Shown: positions 1 through 12,000 of the stretch, in pieces | Layout of the letters: every line of letters begins with the position of its first letter | Numbering within the stretch: the first letter of the stretch is position 1 | NCBI GenBank assembly: GCA_026874595.1 | Contig: CM049309.1 | Location: 4,130,076-4,194,075 of the forward strand | DNA: 64,000 bases | Source: Sipunculus nudus | Taxonomy: Eukaryota > Annelida > Sipuncula > Golfingiida > Sipunculidae | Direction: 5' to 3' | Position numbers and translations under genes: made by a program | The notes under the pieces: model-generated | Database searches by the model: none | What the model was told of the DNA's origin: nothing | Seen by the model: only the letters and a program-made list of their open reading frames with translations

Positions 1-1130
1 AGAGATATGAGTGATTTTATTCCACGGCAGACAAACAGACGGACGCTGTGAAAAAATGGTTGCAGATGGTGCCACCAGTTTTGCGTATGATAAATAGCTA
101 TATGAGATCTATACACATGCAAAGTTTTGCCCAATCGGTCTAATGGTTCGCGAGATATAAGCCTCGATGTCTGCAGCGTAAACATAAATAAAGGTGGCGA
201 CACCTGCCACAAAATCCAGAAAGATATCCAAGATGTATAAACCTGCAAAATTTTAGGCAGGTCAGTCAAACCACTGGAAAGATATGAGTGATTTCATCCC
301 AAGGCAGACAAACAGACGGACGCTGTGCAAATATTGTTGCAGGTGGCGCCACCAGTTTTGCGTATGTTAAAGAGCTAAGAGGGATCTATACACATGCAAA
401 ATTTCAGGAGGATACGTCAAACCAGTCCTGAGGTATAAGCCTGAATGTCTGCAGCCTGAATGTGAAAGTGGGTGGCGCCACCTGCCACAAAATTGAGAAA
501 GCTATCCAAGATGTATATGCATGCAAAATGTTAGGCAGATAAGTCAAACCATTGTATACATATGCAAAAAGTCAAACCGTCGCAGAGATATGAGTAATTT
601 TATTCCATGGCAGACAAACAGATGGACGCTGTGCAAAAATGGTTGCAGATGGCGCCACCAGTTTTGCCTATGACAAAGAGCTATGTGAGTTCTATACACA
701 TGCAAAATTTTGGCCTAATCGGTCAAACTGTTCCTGAGTTATGAGCTTGGATGTCTGCATGTAAACGTGAATGTAGGTGGCGCCACCTGTCATAAAATCA
801 AGAAAGCTGTCCAGTATGTATTCACATGCAAAATTTCAGGTGGATAAGTCCAACCAATGCAGAGATATGAGTGATTTTATCCAAAGGCAGATGAACAGAT
901 GGACGCTTTGCAAAAATGGTTGCAGGTGGCGCCACCATTTTTTATGTATGTTATAAAGCTATCCAAGGGCTACATTTGTGGAAAATTTTTTTCCTGATCG
1001 GTCAAACGGTTCCCAAGATATGTGGGTTAATGTGTCAAAACAGACACAAATGGACGCACTGGAGAGAGGAAAGGTCAGAGGTCAACGCAAAATATTTTGG
1101 CACCAGTTCACTTGTGACCCGATAATTGTG
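1..1130 (+). repeat. about 285-bp dimeric satellite, four units
   Basis: The phrase GATATGAGTGATTTTATTCC with GGCAGACAAACAGACGGACG recurs near 4, 281, 586 and 861. Each unit contains two related halves of about 140-150 bp; both halves carry the palindrome GGTGGCGCCACC, an ATGCAAAATTT block and GTCAAACC. The array is cut by the window start and decays after 1000. Confidence 0.8.
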
Positions 1131-2840
1131 TAAAGTCTTGGAAAAATCTGTCCAGTGGTCTCAGAGTTTTATTCTGGAAACGAACGCCACAGCCGCGGCG
1201 ACACCCGGTCAAAAACATAGTATCCGCAAAACTTTGTTTTGGCGGATACAATAAAGCGCAAGTTCATTGCTGTCGCATTGAATGAAATTCTCTCAACATT
1301 CACAATGTGAACCAACCATGTTGGCATTTAAACCCTTATGACACGTTGATTGACATGCAGTTGATTTGCATACACCTGTGCCTGCCCAGTGCATGCATAT
1401 GTTCTTGTGATTGGCGGAGAGATGAAGGGTCATAGATAGAGAGCCAACAAGAGGTTTGTAGTGAAATTCTATTGCACCCCATATGACCTCATTCATGACA
1501 ATTTTGGCTGGAAAATGATCACTGACATCACTGACATCACTTCATCATCGGTTGTTTAGAATTTTTTTTTCCAGCTAAGATCCCAGTGGCACCGTGAGTT
1601 TATAAAGCAAATGACGCAGGGCAATGTAATGAAGCCTGCAACTGACGATTTCTTGTACACAAATCAGATGTTTGTTATTGAAGAATTGTGCAATTTCTCC
1701 GGTTCTGTAACAATCATATCAGGGTTTTTGGAGCAGGCTGGTTCCTGTCATTCTGACGAATTGTCCCTACCATCCATAACTGATCAGTTTAATTTAAGCA
1801 ACCGCATATATTGCATTTGTTTACGTAAATTTATTTCATTTGAATACTAACATTTAAAATAAACCTGGACCCTTTTATAAATAAAATATATTTCCCAGCT
1901 GTGTGGCGTTTCATGGGGAGATGTTGACAGAATACAGATCAACATAGCTTGCTCAGTCATTAAGAAAAATAAAACCTATTCAACACTGGGCAGCGCCGTG
2001 CTGGTACGTTATCACAAGTAATTTGCCCAGCTGAGTACGTAAGAGGATGTTCAAAAATAAAGAAAAGGACAAGGGCCACGGAAAAGATTGAGAAATCACT
2101 CTAAATGTCTGTGAGAGTAATATTACAAATAATAAAAGTATGATCTTAAGTTACTCACAAGTGCTGGTATATATCAGAGTATGTCTGTGACACATATCTT
2201 TTTGAAAAATAGACAAAAGAGACCTGTTTTTTTATACGCCCGTCTAAACAGGACGTAATATTGTAAACCCAGTACTCACCATAATTACTTACCAATAGAT
2301 TATCTTGCCCGAGTTCCATTATGGGCAAAATCCACGCATATTTTATAAGGTCAGAGGTCACTAGGCTGCTTTGTGGCGTCCACACAATAACTAACGTGGA
2401 ATACAATGGATTGGTTACAACTGAGTGGTTAACTATATTTAATCTTTTAACAATTTTATTTTTAATTTTGACACAAAAATATACTGGCCTGTAATTTTCT
2501 GGCTTGTATACTGTTTTGTACCTACTAGTCACTTTTGTCACAGGACTTAGTTTGCATAGAAATGCCCCATGAATTATCATTAATTATAATGCCCCTCACC
2601 AGACAGTGGCCTTTATCCCGCTAGCAAAAAAACTGCGATGTTTCATTCTACAGTTTAGGCACTATCTGAAGTATTGGGGGCACACTTATTGTTCACCAAA
2701 ACAACCCTTTATCATGAACATTTTTTTCTGTTAAATATCTCCTTGAAGTTCTTCTATTATTAACTGTTATTAATTATAAATAAAGAATTATTTGTGCGTG
2801 ATCTTTGAAGCGGGATCTTTTCCAAGCAGGAATTATTCAG
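1131..2840. other. intergenic, nothing recognised
   Basis: AT-rich DNA downstream of MSH5. Open frames here (up to 141 codons on the minus strand at 2155-2580) show no recognisable domain or codon bias and are not called. Confidence 0.5.
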
Positions 2841-2848
2841 ACTTGTCA

Positions 2849-2854
2849 TTTATT
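2849..2854 (-). terminator. candidate MSH5 polyadenylation signal
   Basis: AATAAA on the minus strand, about 120 nt past the MSH5 stop. The position suits a short 3'UTR, but AATAAA is common in AT-rich DNA and no cleavage site is visible. Confidence 0.35.
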
Positions 2855-2975
2855 TGTGACCGTGCCCCGTTAAAGCTGGCACAAACATTGTGGAAAGGAA
2901 ACTTGAACTGAGTTGTGTTACGCTCTGAACAGAGCATGTGAGCAAAGGGAATAAATGAACACAGCATAATTGCTG

Positions 2976-3096
2976 CTAATGGAGCATATGCAAGGCAAGG
3001 TTCAGCCTCTTGAAACTGCAGAGATACGATTCTACCATTTCTGGGTCAAGCTGCATTTTATCAACAAAACTTTGTACAGTGTTGTATACTTTGTAA
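2976..3096 (-). CDS. MSH5: MSH5 coding exon 26 with stop
   Basis: Encodes [20 protein letters not shown], ends LALHMLH and stops at TAG (2978-2976). VDK-x-x-x-LD matches the C-terminal dimerisation tail of MSH5. Acceptor gcattag|TTAC, phase 2 in, agreeing with exon 25. Confidence 0.88.
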
Positions 3097-6000
3097 CTAA
3101 TGCATCCGGGTAATAAAACGGCTTATTAAGCAATCACTAAAAAACATAAATACAGACTATTGTGGCCAAATATATGCATTAAGGCGATTTTTATTGTTTT
3201 GAAAACTTCTTTCAGGCAAAATACATACACAGACTTTTGTCAGCCAGCAAAAAGGATAGGCCTGAAAATATGTGTTGCATTTCTCGGAATAGTCAAGATG
3301 AACCACAAAAAGTTTAATCTGCTATATATATCTATAGGCATCCGCTATATATAGGCAAATATACACTTTATAGGCATACATATGGAAATATCTGCTTTGT
3401 TAAATATAGGCATAATTTAACTGGAAGCTTGCGGTGACACGGCCTCAGCCTTGGATGGTTGTGACTCAGACTATATATATACATCTTTAAAACCACTGTA
3501 ACAAAGTTAGTTTAAGCACATCTTCACCTGGTTTAGCTTTGATATCTCTAACAAAAATTAATAATTAATGTAGAATTAGGTAGAATTTGAACACTATGGA
3601 CAATGTCTGCATTGACATATGGAATATATTGATACCTACCACCTGAGAAAAGTCTGCCTCCTTGGTTTATCCAAACGATGGATTTCTTTGTTCTGCTGTA
3701 AAAGTTCTGTGACCTTGATGGAAAATGATAAGTGAAAGTCAAGCAGTAGCTAACACCAACTAAGACATAGATATTTTATTCAAATTCAAATCTTAATAAA
3801 ATATCATGACACTATCTAACAGGTTACTGCAAAAGGATTTTATAATATTAGGTTGGCAGCCATATTGGATTCAACAGGAGTCTGAATTTTGAGAGCACAC
3901 TTCCCCTCATGGGTGTCAATGTTATATTATATTGTTTTCAAATGAAAATCACTGATTGTGCCCTGGTGGCCATACTAGCAACAATCATTCCTGTGAATTT
4001 GAGAAAGAACAAGCATATTCTCTTTGACATATTGCACAAAAGAAAATAACCAATTGTGCTCTGGCAGCCATATTGGACTTTGGACAGGTCTGTAATTCAA
4101 TAGGTCTTCAGCCCTAGCTCATAGACACTAATCATCCCTATGATTTTGATGAGTTAATTTATTCTGTTTGAGATAATGCATGTTAAAGAAAGTGTCACTG
4201 ATGAATGCCATGATGGATGGACAGACAAGGCAATCACTATAAGGCACTGCTTTCCAAGGGGGGGGGGGGGGGCCCTAAAAAATCCTGACCTTACAACAAA
4301 ATGCATATGATGAATTCTATCATCAAGGACCAAAGAGTCATATCAAAGATGCTCTGGTTGTGTACTGGGTTACTCTTTACCATCAAATTATACAACATTA
4401 TCAGCATATCAGAGAATTCTTGCCATAAAGACAAGTGAACTCCCAGTGAGGAGACAGGGATCCTAGTCACAGCACTACAGAACATTTTTCACAGACCTCT
4501 AAACCTCTCTTGATAATCTCCTGCCTCAGGCCAGACTGGGCTGCTATGTAGCAGGCGTGACTGGTATTTGCCGTCCCGTCTTTAACATGGTAAAGGAAAA
4601 CAAGTTCTGGTCCATCCTCCAGGACTTCAAATGTCTGTCAAAGATACACATATGTATATAACTACAAGATATTACACCCAGAGTCCATTCCAACTCTCCA
4701 GTACCCCATTTTCCTCATTTACAGACTTGACTTCAAGATAAGGACTTAGGTTAAGGGTTCAGTTTTTGTGTGGACTAAAGAAAATCCAATGGGCAGTCCT
4801 GTTTCTGGGAGGTACATTTGATTTTTGAGTATGAACCTAATTATCAGCTTCATACTCTCAAGTCTGTGACTACTCTTTCAGACATTTGACCAGTATTAAG
4901 TGTGAAAAGCATCACCCTGGCACTCTGTGTGGTCCTTAGAGTGCCATTAATTTAAATGCCTAGGTTGGAGTAATTAACCAGCCAAATGTTTTCAGAAACT
5001 TCCTACTTTTACATGTAAACCATTGCTTTGATCCAAAATCTATTAGTGCTTTTGCCAATGTTTATTTTTGTCTTGTCGGCAGTCATAATGAATCCTGCAA
5101 ACATTTTTACACAAAGAAACATAAAGATTGTTTATCTGAACAAAACCCTTGTCCCCAGAGCAACAGATGTCAGATAAAGGACACATTACTGTACTTGGTT
5201 TTGGCAGACAGACTTGGTTTGTGTGTACAGAGTTGGTTCAGTTTGAGACATTTCAGTGTGGTGCATTTTTTGGTGTACAGACTTAGTTTTGGTGTTCACA
5301 CTTAATTTAGGTCCAGAGACTTAGTTCTATACCTGAAACAGCAGGAGTGGGCTGCTTGGGAGTAGCCGGTTACTGACCAGACTACTGAAGTGAGTGGACA
5401 CCAGTACATGTGGACACCTGTCTGTTTGTCTCAGCCAGTACCTCAATACACCACAGAGCAGAGCTGTACCATCAACCTGAGAGAAACATACAATAATCAC
5501 ATGTCAGAGCTGTACCATCAACCTGAAACAAACAGAACAGTAGTTACACAGAACTGAACCATCAGCCTGAAAGAAAAAATACATTAGCCCAATGACAAGG
5601 ACTCGCATTACATAGATCATGATGATGTATTTAACCATAGGCCCCTTTTCATCCCCTCTTGGGTTACCTGCTGAATTTGTTCTACAGTTCTTTCCACTTA
5701 ATGCTGGGTTTTGCCACAAAGAATATGGCACAGGCCCAAGAACTTTAAACCAAGGAAAGCAGGATATCACATTGTACATCCAGGTTTAACACCAGCAATA
5801 CCCTGCTCTCAATAATCAGAACAGCAGTCATAACTACCATGTAAGATGCTTCTTCACACAAGTAGTGCATGTAAAAAAAAATATTGGCATACTGAAAGGC
5901 AGTGAGTTGCTTGTCAGTTTCTCTATAAAATATTACTATAACTTTCAAACCTAAATGACTAAATGCCAATCAGCTAGGTATTAAAATTACCTTTATAATT

Positions 6001-9000
6001 AATCAATATTAGTAGGGTAAAAACCACATTTAGGCACCCACTGTTTCTGTTCCTTTGCCAAACTCATCCAGAACTACCAGTGATCTGCATGTGGCATTGT
6101 GAACTGCACCAGCAACCTGTGGAAGATTATGAAAAAGTTAAAACAAGGAAAATGTATAACTAACTGTTGTGAAAATAATAAGTTACCTAATGTGATATTC
6201 CTATAAACAAATTTATAGGTACTGTTGTAAAGATTCAGTCATGTAGCAACGTCTTACTGCTATGCAGTGGCATTTTATGTACATGGCAGAGAACATTGGA
6301 TAAGTCATGTCACCCTGCATACAAATTAAAAGAGGCAGCCATCACTACAGAGCCAATGATTGAGAGCTGATGACCATTCGTTACAGTGACCAGCAATAAA
6401 CTCATAATTTTAACATGTGACCTGTGACATCCTGGTTTTAATGTGTACAAAAAATGGCAGCCCCTATGAGTGATTTCAATCAACTTGGAGGGTTCAATAA
6501 GAGCATAGGGATGAGACATGAAAGTACTCAGAGTACCGTGTCCAGGTGAGGATCAATGGAGAGAGCTTGGTGGCAAGGGCATATGTATCAGCAAAGTTTG
6601 GAGTGGGATAACACTTTTGTATCCTCTAATTATAGAAAGATGCTTGTACTCAGCAAGTTCATGTACTTAAATGTTTACATCAGTTGAAGAATCAGTAGCT
6701 AAAGTATCATATAACAAGAGACCCTCACCATATCCTGCAGATATATAATATCTGAATTTCCAGGGTTACAAATAAGATAATAAAGAAGTAAACGTTAATA
6801 AAACATGAGCTATGTTAAAGAGTATAAAAAACCCACCTGGTTGAGATCAATCATGAATGCTGACAATCCGACAGACACACTCTCCAGCGTGCAGATACGA
6901 GAGAAGATCCCATCAACTGGACCAATCAGGGCTGTCTGGGCAGGTACGAAGCTGCCTATCTGTGTCATGAATACAATTAAAGCCACCTGAAACACACAAT
7001 GGAAAATATTAGTGTATCCTTATGGTAACCATCACTTTATCCTGAAATAAGTTCTGTAAATCTGTTCTTCCAAAATACGCTCTTGTGCTTTTTATAAAAC
7101 CTGGTTGAGGTAAACACATTTACCCTGAAACTGCCTCATTTCAGATACATATTTTTGGTCTGTAACTGACCTGTTTGAGGTAGACAATGACTCTGTAACT
7201 GACCTGTTTGAGGCAGACACTTGCTCTGTAACTGTCCTGTGTGAGGTAGACACGCGCTATGTAACTAACCTGTTCTAGGTAGACACTTGGTCTGTAACTG
7301 ACTTGTTTGTGGTAGACACTTGCTCTGTAACTGACCTGTTCGAGGTAAACACTCGCTCTGTTACTAACCCATTTTAGGTAGACACTTGGTCTGTTACTGA
7401 CCTGTTTGTGGTAGACACTTGCTGTATAACTGACCTGTTTGAGGTAGACACTCGCTTTGTACCTGACCTGTTTGAAGTAGACACTTGCTCTGTACCTGAC
7501 CTGTTTGAGGTAGACACTCGCTCTGTAACTGACCTGTTTGAGGCAGACACTTGTTCTGTAACTGACCTGTTTGAGGTAGACACTTGTTCTGTAACTGACC
7601 TGTTTGAGGTAGACATGTGCTCTGTAACTAACTTGTTTTAGGTAGACACTTGGTCTGTAACTAACCCGTTTTAGGTAGACACTTGGTCTGTTACTGACTT
7701 GTTTGTGGTAGACACTTGCTCTGTAACTGACCTGTTCGAGGTAAACACTCGCTCTGTAACTAACCCGTTTTTGGTAGACACTTGGTCTGTTCCTGACCTG
7801 TTTGTGGTAGACACTTGCTCTATAACTGACCTTTGTGAGGAAAACACTTTTGCTCTGTAACTGACCTGTTTGAGGTAGACACTTGCGCTGTAACTGACCT
7901 GTTTGAGGTAGACACTTGCGCTGTAACTGACCTGTTTGAGGTAGACACTTGCGCTGTAACTGACCTGTTTGAGGTAGACACTTGCGCTGTAACTGACCTG
8001 TTTGAGGTAGACACTTGCGCTGTAACTGACCTGTTTGAGGTAGACACTTTTGCCACTAGCATTTGGTCCTGTCAGCACTTTGATCTTGGAATCATTTCCA
8101 CCACTGATGAAATCATTAGGAACAAAAGGACAGCAGCACAACTCCTGCAGAGGATGTCTGTAAAATAAATTATTTATCACCATCATTACAAGAATAATAT
8201 TGTTTCAAACAACCAAAATTAATTTCAGGACCTCATTTCATAATTTAAGATAAAGATGGTCCCAGCCAACAAAAAGGGGAATTGTCCATAAAGGGAAATC
8301 ACTAAAAATCGTGTGAAGCATGTATGAGAGGGGTAGGGTGGGGGAGAGGTGATTTTCCCCTTCTGCAGGATGAACAATTTTGATTTTCAGACCTGAAAAT
8401 GGCTTGTTTTGCTGATACCTGATCACTCAGTTGACCAGTTAAAACTGTGTTTGATTTTCTTCTGATATCATTTTGACAGATTATAAATACACATGATTTT
8501 TTTTTATCTCAAGCAATATGAACAATCATTGCTCAGACCACTGTGGACAGATGAAGGCTTCAAGTCAGCTGTTCAGAAAGAGGTCATTAACTGTTGGGCA
8601 ACTGGTTTCTTGCTCTAATTTGCATTCATAACATGGTTCATGACATATAAATGACCTTATATTTTGATTGACAAAACTTAGTTTTTGTGTAGCAAACTTT
8701 ATAATCTTATGATTTGACATGGGCTATGAGCAAAAAAAAAATGGCTGTGATAATTGTGCAGATTTGCATTTAATAAGATTTAGACACTACAGCTGTCACC
8801 TGTGAGTGCAGCTACTTAAGTCAAAAACAATGAGTGATCATCTGATGCAAGAGAAGGCCTACATGATTGGAACTGAGCGGCCATATTTTTTTTAATTTGT
8901 TGAACATTTAATTTTTTGTATAAAATTAATATATGAGAAACTATTTAAATCTATAATAATGGAGTAAGCATACATTTATATCACAACATTTAACAGAAAC

Positions 9001-12000
9001 ATAAAATTTGATAAATATACCACAAACAAACAATGGCAACCCCACTATGGCATTGATAGTTGTTGAAAATATATTTGAAATAAATGTAGTATATGCCATT
9101 TTACAACATGGGGAATTTATCAAATTTCATTTCTCAGAGACTTTTTATTAAATTATGTTCTCACCTGCCTCCCTCAATCTTTATAATACTGTCATTGGTC
9201 AGCAGAGGGCAGCAGTAGTTGCCATCATGGGCACACACTCCCAGAGATATCAAACTGCATAAAATCAAATAAAATTGAAACATCATTGGTGCCTGAACAA
9301 CACTAAAGATCTTTATAGATTTACTACTTTAAGTTAAAACAGTCTATAAAGAGGCTTATTATAACAAGTATCTTAGATAGTGAGTTCAAATGTGAGTACT
9401 TTTAAAGAATATAAAAATTTATTAGAAAAACTCCTGTGGTATTCTTCACTGTTTTTATTGGCCATTTATGATGCATTAGCATGCTTATTATTGCAAGCTG
9501 ATATTGAAGGCTGTACAGTTAATATGACAGCAATCACATAGCATTATAATGTCACATCCACACTACATGATGAAAGGGAATGGCTTTTATTGGCAGATGG
9601 ATCAAACATGATGTATGTCGGTATACAACACCATGTTAGTCTCTTAGTACCTAGTCTCTTAATACTAAGTAATAAAGATTTGGTTTCTCAACAGATGTCA
9701 AGTGCATGGAATGATCAGTAAACTAAATGAGAAAAATGCTACTTCATATGGCAACTTTTAATGTATGAAACTGTTAATACATATTAAATGAGCAAATGTG
9801 TGATATCTTATGTAAATATTATACAACAGATCCTACCAGTCCAGCTCAGCAGCATACTGCATGACCTTGAGCAGAGCAGGCGAGTACTTGAGAATAGTGT
9901 CTTGTAGGTGGTGCATGATACTTGTTTCTTGATCAATGATGTCACAGTGAATGTCTCCAAGCATACTGTCCAACTCTACAATTACAGACAGTCACACGTC
10001 ACAGTGAATGCCTCCCAGCATACTGTCCAACTCTATAATTACAGACAGTCACATGTCACAGTGAATGTCTCCTAGCATACTGTCCAACTCTACAATTACA
10101 GAGCAGTCACATGTCACAGTGAATGTCTCCCAGCATACTGTCCAACTCTACAATTACAGAGCAGTCACGTCACAGTGAAATACTCCAAGCATACTGTCCA
10201 ACTCTACAATTACAGACAGTCACATGTCACAGTGAATGCCTCCCAGCATACTGTCCAACTCTACAATTACAGACAGTCACATGTCACAGTGAATGCCTCC
10301 TAGCATGCTGTCCAACTCTACAATTACAGAGAACTCACATATGTCACAGTAAATGTCTCCCAGCATGCTGTCCAATTCTACAATTACAGAGCAGTCACAT
10401 GTCACAGTGAATGTCTCCTAGCATACTGTCCAACTCTATAATTACAGAGCAGTCACATGTCACAGTAATGTCTCCAAGCATTCTGTCCAACTCTACAATT
10501 ACAGAGCAGTCACATGTCACAGTGAATGTCTCTAAGCATACTGTCCAACTCTACAATTACAGACAGTCACATGTCACAGAAAATGTCTCCCAGCATACTG
10601 TCCAACTCTACAATTACAGAGCAGTCACGTCACAGTGAATGTCTCCAAGCATACTGTCCAACTCTACAATTACAGACAGTCACATGTCACAGTGAATGCC
10701 TCCCAGCATACTCTCCAACTCTACAATTACAGACAGTCACATGTCACAGTGAATGCCTCCTAGCATGCTGTCCAACTCTACAATTACAGAGCACACACAT
10801 ATGTCACAGTGAATGTCTCCCAACATGCTGTCCAATTCTACAATTACAGAGCAGTCACATGTCACAGTGAATGTCTCCCAGCATGCTGTCCAACTCTACA
10901 ATCACAGAGCAGTCACATGTCACAGTGAATGTCTCCCAGCATGCTGTCCAACTCTACAATCACAGAGCAGTCACATGTCACAATGAATGTCTCCTAGCAT
11001 ACTGTCAAACTCTACAATTACCGTAAAATCTCCACTTAAAACCGCACTTCCGATTAAAACGGCACATAGACTTCGCCGAAATTCCAGGAGAGACATCGCG
11101 AGGGGCTTAAATACTAAGAACCCCCCTTTAAAACGGCACCAACTTTTGCTACGGAATGATTTGACAAAAGACACAATCAAGCTATCATCTAGAAATGAAA
11201 ACGCGTAGGTTGCGACTCGGCCATTCCTGTCCACTTTTAAATTCCTTGGGCATTTTATTTAAACACATCATAATACTTTTTTGCAGGGTCACTCAAGCAT
11301 GAAGTTTGGGAAGCTGTAAGGGCCGGTGAACCTCTTCCTGTTTATACAGATTTTATAATCCGTGCCGTATTCTTGTTTGCTACTGATTTGTCATTACATT
11401 TTGAAAAAAATTTCTGCTGATCCATTTCAAGTTACTGTATATTTTAATTCTAAAAATTTTTGATGAAAGTTCCATTTTCTGGAATTCCTCGGAAGATTCA
11501 AATCATTTTCAAACCGGTTACTTCGGTATTATCATCGTCACATCGTACATTGACATCCCTCCATGTCACAATTTGCTGGCGCGTTTGAAAACATCGCTGG
11601 TCAACTAAATATCAAAGTGATTGAAGTTACCTTGTCGAGATACGCACGTATAGGAAACATGACGCTTGATAACGAGTGATTTTAAGGTAAAATTAAAGTG
11701 GCCAGTTGGGGAAAGCAAGTTTTTTTTCCTGAAGAAAGTTACCGTGTGGGGAGCCATTTTGTCAATGCAGTGTTCACGCAAGGCACGCTGGGACGAAAGA
11801 GGTGGCTGTTCTGTTTACCACCCACCGCGTACAGCCGTTCAAAATATTCTTAGCAGAATACCGGGGCGTTTCAGCACATGGCAGCACTCAAACTTGATTT
11901 TGAAACGATTGTCTGCCATTGTGTGACTCCTTACGATGTCAGTTTTTATTCATTTTACGTTTTTAAACAAATAATCCAAAATTTTATAACAAGTTATATA

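Noticed and set aside
2155-2580. 141-codon minus frame
   Set aside because: No recognisable domain, splice support or composition bias; likely chance in AT-rich DNA.
4291-4485. Minus frame [15 protein letters not shown] as an MSH5 exon after exon 24
   Set aside because: It resembles the family only superficially. Exon 25 at 3643-3713 matches better and joins in phase.
7374-8062. Repeat-protein-like frames ([11 protein letters not shown] and [11 protein letters not shown])
   Set aside because: Other frames of the 33-bp array. Only the minus frame continuous with exon 20 has biological meaning.
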